Shown: positions 51,274-62,115 of the stretch, piece by piece
Layout: every line of letters starts with the position of its first letter
Numbering within the stretch: position 1 is the first letter of the stretch
Source of the DNA: Antennarius striatus
Lineage: Eukaryota; Chordata; Actinopteri; Lophiiformes; Antennariidae
NCBI RefSeq assembly: GCF_040054535.1
Contig: NC_090795.1
Coordinates: 10,325,001-10,389,000 of the forward strand
Direction: 5' to 3'
Length of the DNA stretch: 64,000 nucleotides
Program-made: the position numbers and the translations under genes
Notes under the pieces: generated by a model
Told to the model about the DNA's origin: nothing
Database searches by the model: none
What the model saw: only the letters and a program-made list of their open reading frames with translations

Positions 51274-52162
51274 TCCAGGCACTCATTTATTATCGGGTCA
51301 GTCCTACCGTTTTCACCTGAGACAGGCACGGGGGATTTTATCCTCATGCGAGGGATGGAGATGGAGGTGATACCTGTATCACTGCATAAAATGATGCTTG
51401 AGTGTGATATTGGTATGTGAAATTGTTGCAGTCGGCCCTGTGCCGCCGATTGACGGATTACTTCTAAACGGCTTACTTCTGGGGAGCCAGATGAAAGTGG
51501 TCTGAGGTATCTGGAGGTGTTTGCAGCTGGCGCCATGATGCACGCGGCAGAACCACACTGTGGCCTCACCAGATCCACCTGCTCCAGTGCTCAGTGGGGG
51601 AGAGGGAAATTCAGATCACGTGGTTTCCCTGCCCAATCTTCTGTCTCTAGAGATGAATGGATTAAGAGCCAACAGAGTGATCCCTCTCTGTCCAGTTGTT
51701 GGATAATGAGGTTCTCAAAGGCTGAAATGCAGAATGTGGCTCATGGTTATTTCCTCCAGAATGATTTGCTGGTGAGGAAATGGGTGCTGTGTGATGGCGA
51801 CTTTATGGGTGAGCCAGTGTTTCAGGTGGTGTTACCTCATAAGCTTCGTGACAATCTTAAAAATCTCAGATGATGAATATGGACATCTGGGAGTAAGAAA
51901 AACGTCCGACTGTGTCCTCCTGCGTGAGTGTTTCTGGCCGAGGTTAAAGCGCTATGTGTCAAAACACATCAAAACGTGTCACATCTGTCAGCTTACTGGA
52001 AAGCCAAATCAGTTCGTCAGGCAAGCGCCTCTTTGTCCTATTCCAGCTGTTAGCCAGCCGTTTGAACACCTGATCATAGATTGTGTGGGGCCTTTGCCCA
52101 CATCTAAACGCACCGCCCCCCTTACAAGTTGCTCATTTGGGCAACATTACAGGCCCTCTTGT
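51274..52162 (+). mobile_element. Ty3/gypsy retrotransposon fragment, internally deleted
   Basis: A short frame near 51300-51420 (PFSPETGTG, MEVIPVSLHK) looks like the region before the gypsy protease. Then 51517-51873 and 51791-52213 carry the part before integrase and the integrase zinc-binding region: GHLGVRKT, FWPRLKRYV, HIKTCHICQLTGKPN, and PFEHLIIDCVGPLP. Reverse transcriptase and RNase H are missing, and a frameshift separates the last two pieces near 51870. The start coincides with the end of the nup58-like copy. Confidence 0.75.
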
Positions 52163-52212
<50 letters not shown>

Positions 52213-52230
52213 ATCCCCTGTGGGGATTAA
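52163..52230. repeat. (GT)n microsatellite followed by a 9-bp hairpin
   Basis: GT run to 52210, then TTAATCCCC-TGT-GGGGATTAA (52210-52230), a perfect small hairpin. Confidence 0.85.
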
Positions 52231-52907
52231 AATCAGTATATAAAATAAAAACAAAAAGAAATCATGTCAATTTGTCAAAGCCTTATTATTCATGTGTTAC
52301 TCCTAGTCCCGTTACACCTGATTCCAACAAGGAATATGGAAATGTCAGTCTTGCCCTCACTGTTAACTCTGTGCCCTCAGGTCCAGTGGTTCCTTTTTTT
52401 TTAGGTTTTTTTTTAGGTATCTGATGTGTTCAGAGGTTTTTTTCTTTTTTTTCCCCGGTGATCCAGTTGAGATTCCGTCTTGGGGGTTGGAAGGGTGGCG
52501 ATCCCTGCTGGTAAAGGTGTGTCACAATTCCGAGCTATGCCTGCAGCATGGTGATCAGTGTCTCCTGGTGACACCTGGGCCCGGTGTTCACCATCTGATA
52601 AATCAAGGCCTGCTAATCACTGTCGTTTTCTCTCTCCTCTCCGCAGGCACCGTGCATGACATGGCAACTTTAGTTCCTTTTGTCAACCTTCTGGTCTGCA
52701 GACTATCTGTTGTACATACAGCTCATGGATGCTCTGACACAAACTGCTGGCTGACACCTGAGAGTCCTCAGGCTAATACCGCAGTACCATACACAAGTAC
52801 GTCTAAACAAAAACACACATTTAATCCCTGGAGAACCTACACCCATTTATTCTTACAGAAAACTCATGTGGGTTATACCACAGACCAAGTGGACAACATA
52901 GAACAAA
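52231..52907. other. Unassigned sequence containing a copy of mtmr6 intron 1
   Basis: T-rich sequence, perhaps the 3' part of the gypsy element. Positions 52721-52801 match 32988-33062 of mtmr6 intron 1 in the same orientation, with small gaps (shared phrases GCTCATGGATGCTC and AGTCCTCAGGCTAATACCGC). Confidence 0.55.
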
Positions 52908-53933
52908 TTGCTGAAGTTTTTTTCAGAACAATAATTTTTATTACCATAGATCTGGTTTGTTACACATATGTCGTATTGGGCACAAGTGATATACATTTTC
53001 CCCATTTGAAAATAAGTAAACCTAACAGTTTTTACTGCTTGCTAAGACAAAAGTGGATTTTTATTTGCATTTCCATAACACGTCAAAAATGTGACTTCTA
53101 TAACAAGGTTTAACATAAAATTCTTCTCCTGCTGAAGCTCAGGTGGAATGTCCTGCAAGGCAATGTCAGCATTTTTGAACTCCTGAAAGAGAAAGGGACA
53201 ATTAATCCTAACATTTTTGGGATTCCACATGTTTTTGCTAGATAATTTTCCAAATTTTATGTGTGAGGAACATGGTTACCAACATATATCTCAGTGGCCT
53301 GTAGCTATACCTTGGTTACTTTACTGTTTTAATTTTACTGTCGTAAAACTAAAACATAAATACAGCAGCTGAGATAATATAAATGTGAATAAAAGATTAA
53401 TGAGCTCATATATCTTAACAGATTACTATGACAACAAACACATACAACAACTCTACAACAGCTGGGTGTAGGAAATTGTTCTTTTTTTAAACTTTCTGAT
53501 CAATGGGACTTACTTTACGTTGGTCCCCGTTGTGTCAATCTCAAATTCAAAGTCGCTCCAGAAATCAATTCCATCCAGGTCAGTACTCGGAGAGGGGAAG
53601 TTCTCATCCATCAAAGTTTCCTCGATTGACCGATGTGCTGAAGTCAAGGCCGGGCCAGTGGTTGGAGCTGGATCTGAATCTGCTGAAGATGAATCCATTT
53701 TGACAGAGTGGTGCTTTCTACGGAAAATATGTTTTAACTGAAGAAGAGACCGCGGACCGTCGACCCCCACGCCGGCATCTTTGACACAGGAAGAAAGAAA
53801 AAGAGCTACGTATTAAAATGTTTAATTCATGTTGGATGAAATTCATTGTTTATTATGTTGAATTATTGTTTGATGAAATGTGTGGTGTCTTCTCAGTATT
53901 GCTGGGGATACTTATGAGGGAATTTGTTTTGCT
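52908..53933 (-). pseudogene. Inverted chimeric nup58-derived block, copy 1
   Basis: On the minus strand it has an open exon from ATG 53698 encoding 62 residues (ending EIDTTGTNVK) and a GTAAGT donor at 53513, with the following intron start identical to nup58 intron 5. Its last third resembles nup58 exon 5 (LDGIDF). An exon 8-like piece (FKNADIALQDIPPELQQ) lies at about 53104-53183 with its AG acceptor. Exons 6 and 7 are lost; a copia LTR fragment (53336-53420) sits at the gap. Plus-strand 53700-53815 resembles the nup58 5' UTR, so the block is itself rearranged. Phases of the two exons do not match, so a simple splice gives no long frame. Both edges carry TTGCT. Confidence 0.75.
53336..53420 (-). 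mobile_element. Fragment of Ty1/copia LTR (first ~85 nt)
   Basis: Nearly identical to 54452-54540, the start of the copia 3' LTR. It bridges nup58 intron 6-like and intron 7-like sequence and is absent at the equivalent place of copy 2. Confidence 0.85.
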
Positions 53934-54540
53934 GAAGGTGCTGTGGGTCTCATGAACCAATGGGGGTGCGGGAAAAGGGTCAGGTGCCCGGAAGTTCGGG
54001 GAGCACTTGCGAGAGGAGAGGAGGGGAGGAACGCGCGAAGAGACTGCGGAGATTACGAGCGACACGTACGGATTGATGACTGAGAGTGTGGCGGTGCTTA
54101 GTTCACGCTTCTGTGAGTTTGTTCCTAAGTTTGGGGAGAAAGTTGGTAGTGGAGTGACATCGTGTGAAGCCGCAAATTTTCGCTGCTGCAGATGGAGCAG
54201 GTGTGGACCAATTCTTCGCCTAGGAGCATCCATCCAGCAGACTGGGAGTTTGCTCGTGCAGAACTACGAGCCCAGTAGCGGCCACCAGCCGGGACCCATA
54301 CACCTCAAACTGCAAGAGCCAGGCCTGCAACGCACACACTCACAGCAGCGCTACAACACATCTAATTAGTGGCACATCACTTGGAGTAATACCCGCCAAA
54401 AATCACGTACCCCATCTGACGTAAACAGACAAACGGCAACGTAAAGTCCGTTACTGTCGTAAAACTAAAACATAAATACAGCAGCTGAGATATTATAATA
54501 TAAATGTGAATAAAGATTAATGAGATCATATATCTTAACA
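53934..54540 (-). repeat. Copia 3' LTR (lower edge uncertain)
   Basis: Starts TGTTAAG after a purine tract 55 nt past the pol stop codon. The first 89 nt are repeated at 53336-53420. The far end is placed only by the beginning of the nup58-derived block. Confidence 0.6.
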
Positions 54541-54594
54541 CTCCCTCTTGATCTCATCATCAAAGCCGTTTTAATTTAAACATAAACAGCCCTT

Positions 54595-55350
54595 TTAATT
54601 CCCAAAGAACCACTTTTTAAATGTATTCATCTTGAACTTTGTTGTGGGTTTTGTCAGGATGTCAGCGGTCATCTGCTCTGACGGGCAGTAGACAAGACTA
54701 ATTTTTCCCTCATTGATTACTTCACGAATGAAATGATACTTCACGTCAATATGTTTAGATCTCTGTCTGTTCACAGGATTTTTACTGAGTGCGATGGCCC
54801 CTTGATTGTCTCCATAAAGTACCGTACAACTGTACACCCTATCATCCATCCCATTCAGTAATTGTGACAGGTGCATGTTTTCTTGGGCAGTGGTGGCTAG
54901 GCCAATAAAGTCAGCCTCACATGTTGACAAGGCCACTGTCTGCTGTTTCTTTGTCTTCCACGAAATTGCAGGACCTTGTTTGGTTAAACTGAAACAGCCT
55001 GTAGTACTACGCCTGTCTTCAACAGATGATGCCCAGTCTGAATCACTGAAAGCTGGCAGGCTTAAATCCTCCTCACTTTTCTTGAAAATCAATTCATAGT
55101 CGTGTGTGCCTTTCAAATACCTCAGGACATGTTTTGCAGCCACAAAGTTTTCCATTTTTGGGTTTGCCAGACTTTGGGATAGTTTGCTTACAATCCAACT
55201 AATGTCAGGTCTGGTGCAAGTCATGGCATAAATCAGGCTGCCTACAATCTCTCTATACTCTCTGGGGTTGGCAGATTCATTTTGGTCATGTTTATCAGTT
55301 ATAGGGATGCTTCCTAATTTTTGTTCACATGGAGTAGATCTGGCTTTGCT
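54595..55350 (-). pseudogene. Copia pol, C-terminal part (end of RT and RNase H)
   Basis: Open from SKARSTPCEQ to the stop at 54595. It holds the copia signature YREIVGSLIYA-TRPDI, then RNase H with SDSDWASS, RRSTTGCFS and ALSTCEADF, and an intact end with ADILTKP. The roughly 60 residues expected between the RT active site and this part are missing at the insertion site. Confidence 0.9.
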
Positions 55351-56198
55351 GAAGTTTTTTTCAGAACAATAATTTTTATTACCATAGATCTGGTTTGTTA
55401 CACATATGTCGTATTGGGCATAAGTGATATACATTTTCCCCATTTGAAAATAAGTAAACCTAACAGTTTTTACTGCTTGCTAAGACAAAAGTGGATTTTT
55501 ATTTGCATTTCCATAACATGTCAAAAATGTGACTTCTATAACAAGGTTTAACATAAAATTCTTCATTAGTTTCACTTTTCATCAAAAAATATATATTATA
55601 TATAATATCGTCAACTAGAGTCCTTGACGATGAAGTAACAGAATATGAAGCCAATCGTAATATGTTAAGATTTGTAACCCAACAATTACTGGATTGTTAT
55701 GACAACAAACACATACAACAACTCTACAACAGCTGGGTGTAGGAAATTGTTCTTTTTTTAAACTTTCTGATCAATGGGACTTACTTCACGTTGGTCCCCG
55801 TTGTGTCAATCTCAAATTCAAAGTCGCTCCAGAAATCAATTCCATCCAGGTCAGTACTCGGAGAGGGGAAGTTCTCATCCATCAAAGTTTCCTCGATTGA
55901 CCGATGTGCTGAAGTCAAGGCCGGTAGTTGGAGCTGGATCTGAATCTGCTGAAGATGAATCCATTTTGACAGAGTGGTGCTTTCTACGGAAAATATGTTT
56001 TAACTGAAGAAGAGACCGCGGACTGTTGACCCTCACGCCGGCATCTTTGACACAGGAAGAAAGAAAAAGAGCTATGTATTAAAATGTTTAATTCATGTTG
56101 GATGAAATTCATTGTTTATTATGTTGAATTATTGTTTGATGAAATGTGTGGTGTATTCTCAGTATTTCTGGGGATACTATGAGGGAATTTGTCTTGCT
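55346..56198 (-). pseudogene. Inverted chimeric nup58-derived block, copy 2, inside copia pol
   Basis: Almost identical to 52908-53123 and 53420-53933, but with a different middle (55565-55690) that lacks the exon 8-like piece and the LTR fragment. A 5-nt deletion near 55922 breaks the 62-codon frame that is open in copy 1. Both edges carry TTGCT, as in copy 1. Confidence 0.8.
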
Positions 56199-58865
56199 CA
56201 CGGGACAGATGCAAAAAAAAAGACAGCCAGAGAAACATGGTCTTTTTGAATATGTCAAGTACATCATTGCCGCTTGCTGCAACGATCAAGTCATCCAACC
56301 AAATGATTACGATTATTGTATCATCTTCAATTTGTTTTCTGTACACACAGTGGTCAGAAAAATTCCACGCAAAGCTGTCCTGCTCTAAATGGTCATTTAG
56401 GAGTCTATACCAGTTTCTTCCTGATTGTTTTAGCCCATAAAGCGATTTCTTTAGTCTGCACACCAGTTTCTCTCCTGTCTCAGTTATCTTTTCAAACCCT
56501 TCTGGCTGTTCAATGTAGATCTCTTCATCTATTGGAGCATGTAAATATGCTGTCTTAACATCCATCTGATGGATAATGAAATTGTTTTGTACAGCTATCT
56601 GCATTAGTGCTCGCACTGACGTCATGCTGGCTGTTGGTGCGAATGTTTCATGATAGTCTATGCCCTCTGTTTGATTGTAACCCTTAGCTACATATCTTGC
56701 TTTAAATATTTGTCCTCTTTCAGCATTTTCTTTTAGGGAATACACCCATTTTCCTCCTACTGCCTTTCTTCCTTTGGGTAAAGTCGTCAGTTCAAAAGTG
56801 TCGTTCTGTTTGAGTGAGTCAATTTCTTCCTTCATGGCACATTTCCAACCAGGTGCCTCATGTGACTTCACTGCTTCACTATAAGTCTGAGGGACTCCAC
56901 TCACAGCCCTGTAACAATAATCAACATTTGCGTGACTATCATCACCATCATTAAGGTCTGTCTGATAATCATCTAGGTATTTTGGAGCAACTTTTTCTCG
57001 TCTAGGATACCGAGTGACTTGGCTATACCTGGGTTTTGTGTCTGAATTTGTCTCCTTTTCATTTGTTACGTTTTCTTCTGCTTTATCATTTTGTGTGACA
57101 TCTATGCTAGTACTTTCTACATTCTCATTTTGTGTTCGGTTGTCTGTTTCATTCTCACTTTGTGAGGTTTCCAATATCTTCTCATCTGTAGGTTTTCTGC
57201 TTTCATATACCTGGACCTCAGGATCACAATCATCTGTTTGTGTCTGTTGTTCAGCTCGGCTCTCTTCAATGAAGTTTACTAGTCTATGCTTTGATACTTT
57301 TTCTGTGTGTGGATTATAGACCAGGTATGCAGGGCTGTTCTTACTGTATCCCACAAATATTCCTTTCTCACACCTGGGATCCAATTTCTTACTATCATAC
57401 CTGTATGCATAGCACTTGGTCCTAAACACCCACATTTTTGAGAGATTAGGTTTTCTCTCTGTTAACATGAAGTACGGTGTATTTCCGAGTCTATCACTGT
57501 AACATCTGTTTCGAATATGGGCAGCACTCTGGACAGCATAAGGCCATAAAACCTTTGGTAACCCTTTTTCTAATAGTAAACACCTTCCCATTTCAAAAAG
57601 AGTCCTCCATTGCCTCTCTGCTGTCCCATTTTGATGGGGAGAGTATGGGGATGATGTTTCATGTCTTATGCCTTTTTCTCTTAAGAGAGATTGAAAGGCA
57701 TCTCCAGTGTATTCAGTGCCGTTGTCTGACCTGATACATTTTACCCTGCCATATAATGCACTGTCAGCAAGAAACTTCTCTATGGCTAGTGTAGCTTCAC
57801 TCTTGTTTTTGAGGAAATAGACAGACACTGCCCCTGAATAATCATCTGTGAATGAAATGACATATTTATGCCCTTCTAGGCCAATTGGGTCAGTAGGACC
57901 TGACAAGTCCGTATGTACCATCTCTAAAGGTGACCTGGCTTTTGCATCAGCCTGCCTATTCCTGCTCCTGGTGAATTTACCTTCCATGCATACATTACAG
58001 TTCACTTCTGTCTGGCCTGTGATCTTCATACCCTCTACCAAATCTGGTAATTTTAACACATCTTTAACATTGCAGTGCCCCAAAATCTCATGCCATGCTT
58101 TCACATCACAAGTTAAGTTTACTTTATTCCTAGATAATATGTCATTATACTGTTTTTGGTTATTTACCGTTCTTATATAGTATAGTCTCTCATGCTCTTT
58201 TATGCTGCACACTGTCTCTTCTTTGGTGATGAATCTGTTCTGTCCTTCTTTGAATATCACACTTGCTCCATCAGTTGTGACTGCCTTCACGGAGATGAAA
58301 TCCTGAGGATATGATGGGATGTATAATGCTTTCTTTAAGGTCACCAAAACAGGTTTTCCATCGACGTCCTGAAGGAGCACTTCTGCGTCTCCTCTTTTTA
58401 ATGCCACGTTGTTCCTTCTAGTTCCATCCGCAAGCTCCATGTAATGTCTCCCTGGGTCAAAAGACTCGTCAAATCTTGTGAATCTGTCTTGTTCTGTAAT
58501 GATGTGTGACGTGGCACCACAGTCCACCATCAGTCCATTTTCTTTGATGTTTTCTGGGAGGATCTTTTGAGTGACCTTGAATATACAGGTGTGCTCATCT
58601 TTCTCGTGTTCGTCTCTGATTTCCCTAGTTTGGTTTGCTGAATCTTCTTTGAACTTTAATTTCCTTCTGCATGTCTCATCAGTGTGGCTTGAGCTCCTGT
58701 GGAAGCTACACCCTTTTGGTTCTGACTTTTGGTGGCAGGCTTTTGCCATATGACCACGGTTACCACATCTATAGCAGGTCACCATCGACATGTCCACTTT
58801 CATTACGTTGTCTGATTTTGGTGTGCTGTCAAACTTCTCTGTCTCTTCATAACTTCTTAGTTTAC
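56199..58865 (-). pseudogene. Copia gag end, protease, integrase and most of RT
   Basis: One open frame from about 58862 (entering from gag) to about 56199. It has a CCHC knuckle (CYRCGNRGHMAKAC), a protease active site of the form DCGA (residues 94-97 counted from the ATG at 58803), the GAG-pre-integrase region, integrase with HTDLSGP and a D-X35-E pair (SDNGTEY to TAERQ), then RT with KARYVAKGY, MDVKTAYLHA and WLDDLIVAA. The last ~30 codons before the stop at 56119 belong to the inserted block. It is remarkably free of stops for a broken element, which suggests recent insertion. Confidence 0.92.
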
Positions 58866-59344
58866 TGTAAGATAAGCTAAAATTTAAATGAAGTATATAT
58901 GTGTTTCTAAAGTGTTATAATCTACATTTAGAAGTGCTGCACCCGAATGTACTAACAAACACATCCTGTTCCAGTTAATCACCTACTGCAGACAGCTACA
59001 ACCTTGATGACGATTAGAATGTTCCAACATAGATAACCACAAGTTAACTCGCAACATGTAGAAAAACGTCTTATTGTTCTTGACCTTGTGTGTGATCTAA
59101 ACTGTTACAACGCCTGCGCGCGTCTTTATCTAACCCTGCTCTATCCATTTTTTAATAAAAGAAAGCAGCCGGGTGGGACAGAGTCAGAGTCTACTTTGAA
59201 TTGCACCAAGTCAAGTGCATCTCTTCTGTGTCTCTCCCTGCTGCAGCTGGTAAAACTTTAAAACCTCTCTGGGTGCCTTTGTCTGATGACTCTGGTCTAG
59301 CTTAGAACAGTTTTTGAGTGAGTGTTCGAGATTTAGACCCAACA
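58866..59344 (+). repeat. Retroviral 5' LTR
   Basis: About 479 bp from TGTAAGATAAG to CCAACA, i.e. TG...CA ends. AATAAA at 59154-59159 fits the R-region poly(A) signal. It is followed after six bases by the primer site. Confidence 0.85.
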
Positions 59345-59350
59345 TTTCTC

Positions 59351-59368
59351 TGGTGCCGAAACCCGGGA
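59351..59368 (+). other. Primer binding site for tRNA-Phe
   Basis: TGGTGCCGAAACCCGGGA is the exact complement of the 3' end of tRNA-Phe including CCA (acceptor GCCGAAA). Its position six bases after the LTR is as expected. Confidence 0.9.
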
Positions 59369-59534
59369 CCCAAGACCTGGACTTCAAATCGACGCGGGAA
59401 CGCGAAGGCCATCGAACCAAACCACATTCCATCACACTACGTTCGTCGCTCCGAAAAAGGCCTAACTTTACTTCCTGCGCTGAGGAGAAGCTCTGGTGAC
59501 GGGTCCCCCGTGAACCAGGGCAACATCGGACAAG

Positions 59535-59536
59535 GT
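59535..59536 (+). other. Candidate leader splice donor
   Basis: CAAG|GTAAAA in the leader, upstream of gag, in the usual place for the donor of spliced env mRNA. Not proven. Confidence 0.35.
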
Positions 59537-60165
59537 AAAATCTGATGAATAAAAAGAATTCAAGTGAAATTTTGTTGTGTTGCAAGGCTGGACCATATAA
59601 TACCAATTTAAATAAGCAAGAGATCTCCTAATAGGTTCAGTCCGTCCGGGACGACTGACCGGGCCCCCTCCCACGTTAAGTAACTCGTGAGAGCTGGAAA
59701 AGGGGTGCCTATTGAGTTGAGTTAGGACCTGAATCTTCCTGCATTCACGGCAGTGCGTGTCGAGTTCCGGGAACCGACCCACGGTGTCTCAAACTGATTC
59801 CGCGGCGAAAAACGTTAAGAGTCCGTCAAGACCGACGCAGTATGTCTTCGGTGCAACACTTCTGCGCACCAGAGTCGACTATAAAGAAACCCTAAATTTT
59901 AAGAATCAAACGTTTTTCCAGCCTTCACAGAAAATACGTTAAAAGCCCAGAGAAGGAAAAGTGCACTATAAAACGGTTCGAACCCAAAAGTGTTTCATTG
60001 TTTCATGTCATGTCTGTCTTCAATGTGTCCACTGCTTGGCTATAAACGTGAAAGTTAAGAGTGAATGATAAACTAACATCGGATCAGCGGATCCATTCTG
60101 TGCTGTGTGGCAGATTGTGTCTGTGGACAAGCGTTTGCTCCGTTCGCGCGCGTCGCCCGTTCACG

Positions 60166-60187
60166 CACACACACACACACACACACA
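60166..60187. repeat. Short (CA)n in retroviral leader
   Basis: Pure CA run in the leader. Confidence 0.85.
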
Positions 60188-60393
60188 ATCATCCTTTTAA
60201 TTGTAAGACATTATTACTCACATTTAATGTAAAGAACATTTCTGTCGCATGAAATTTCTGAAATATTCTGATTTTATTTAAAACTAAATGACGTTTTCTT
60301 TTCCCTTTTGTTTGTTCTAATTCCTGGTTGTAGTTTGAAGTTTGGGACACTACAAGCCCTCATTCCTCACACGCACACACAAACATTTGCACC

Positions 60394-62115
60394 ATGGGAC
60401 AGACCCAAGCAAAAGACATTGCAACCAAACCCGATGTCCGCTTTATGCAACAATGTCATGCGGACTCATGTAAATTTCTGGAAAAATGGATCAAGAAACA
60501 CGGATTCAACCCATGTTTGAAGAACTCTGAGGAAATGACAGAATTGGTCCGAAGATTGCGAGAAGGGCGAAAGGAAAAATTGAGGAAAGGAAAGAAAACG
60601 AATGTGAAAGATGAGGAGCTGAAAATGGCCAAACTTTGGCTCGAACAAAGCACAAAAAGAGTCCTCGCCATCCGAGAGAAAGACGAGAAAAAGAAGGCAA
60701 AACAGTCAGCCACGATGGCTGCGCTGGGCATCTCCCCAGACCACGAGACAACGCCCAAACAGCCATCCGAACACTCGACTGAAGCAAGTGATCGCCACGA
60801 AAGCCAAAGCAAGTCTGACGAGAAACAGGAAGATCCTCAGAGCACCCTCGAGGGGCGGACCCAAAAGAACCGCCTCAAAAGAAATGCCAACCCACGCCTA
60901 CCAGATGATAGCTCACCCTCCCTCACCCGTCATGCTCGCAGACAGCAAGAACGCTTGTATCCTGAGCTGCCACAAGAGGGCGTGCAAACCTCACCCCAAC
61001 AAATGAACAACCCATTCGCCACCAGCAGCCCTCCAGCATACACAGGCAGCCCACAGTTTCAACCACTCCCAAAAGCCTACGGCCCCCTCTCATGGCCTGA
61101 AAGCTGAGCCCAAACAACTGGAGCCTTCACCCAATACCCCATGTTCGCCGTTGCAAATCCGGCCTACACAGGCCAGCCGGATGGCCAGCCACCGACCATT
61201 CTGGTACACCGCCCATGGACTTAGCAGGAATGCGCCGAAGCTTGCAAGGGCCTTGGGGACGTCGAAAATAACCCCACAGAATGGGCAATGAACTTCCGCA
61301 GCTTGGCTCTTAGCTACCACCTCAACGGCAGAGAAATGGAAAGCGCCCTTAGAATGGCTCTAGGACATCGCTGGAGCAGAGTACGAGGCTCCTTCAACCC
61401 GAACGGAACCGATGGCGCCCCCCTCCCACACGACTCAGACGACCTAGCCGGAAGGACAGCAGCAGTCCTCCACACACGACTCAGACGACCTAGCCGGAAG
61501 GACAGCAGCAGTCCTCCACAGAGTGGAACAAACCTTCAGAAAAGTCCCTGACTACTCCAAGATCCGCCAGTGCCGCCAGCAACCCTCTGAGTCTGTTGAA
61601 GAATACAGAGCCCGCCTGGAAGAGGTCTTCAGAGCTAATAGCGGCCTCCAAGATGACCAAAACCCAAATGGTGCTTACCAAAACCAACTTAAGAGTCACC
61701 TCATGGATGGCATGCAAGAGTCCATCCGAGGATTCATCCAGACATACCTCATTACCTGGAGGACTGCCAGGAAATCGTCCAGTGGGCAACGCATGCCACT
61801 GAGGTGCAACAAAAACGCAAAGCTTCGGACGCAACAGCCAAACTCATGACTATCCTGGAAGGAGTCGACGCCCTCACCACGGTCGACCCCCCAGCGCTGA
61901 CTGGCATTTACTACCAAAACGCCCGTCGCAGCAGAGGACGAGGCCGTCCCAACCAGGACCACAGACGCTACTCACGCCGCACGGCTACTCAAGACGACAT
62001 CTGCTACAACTGCAACAAGGCAGGTCACTTTGCCCGGGACTGCCCCCTTCCCAAAACTGGATACAGAGGCCCTTCGAGACGAGACCCCCCGTTCAACCCC
62101 AGTCATTCACAATGA
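60394..62115 (+). pseudogene. Retroviral gag, broken
   Basis: Starts in a good context with MGQ, the myristoylation start typical of gammaretroviral matrix. A basic helical N-terminal domain and a Pro-rich segment with PPAY (late-domain type PPxY) precede the capsid region. In-frame TGA at 61105-61107 and TAG at 61222-61224 interrupt the capsid frame, and a 46-bp tandem duplication (61431-61522) shifts it. The end of the frame has one CCHC knuckle (CYNCNKAGHFARDC), which closes at TGA 62113-62115. The last part is in the same frame as the protease. Confidence 0.9.
61431..61522 (+). repeat. 46-bp direct tandem duplication in gag
   Basis: Two identical 46-bp units (CGACTCAGACGACC... at 61431 and 61477). 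The length is not a multiple of three, so one extra unit causes a frameshift in gag. Confidence 0.95.

Larger units (their letters stand above)
53934..58865 (-). mobile_element. Ty1/copia retrotransposon, interrupted
   Basis: Minus-strand element with copia gene order (integrase before reverse transcriptase). It is interrupted in pol by a nup58-derived block (55346-56198) and cut in gag by the retrovirus at 58866. The 3' LTR starts at 54540 with TGTTAAGATATA directly after the polypurine tract CAAGAGGGAG. The lower LTR edge (near 53934) is uncertain. The 5' LTR would lie beyond the retrovirus, outside the window. Confidence 0.88.

Noticed and set aside
53853-54369. Open frames on both strands in the copia LTR region
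   Set aside because: No known domain; they lie in what is most likely LTR sequence.
60456-60812. 118-codon minus-strand frame opposite gag
   Set aside because: Shadow of the charged, stop-poor gag frame.
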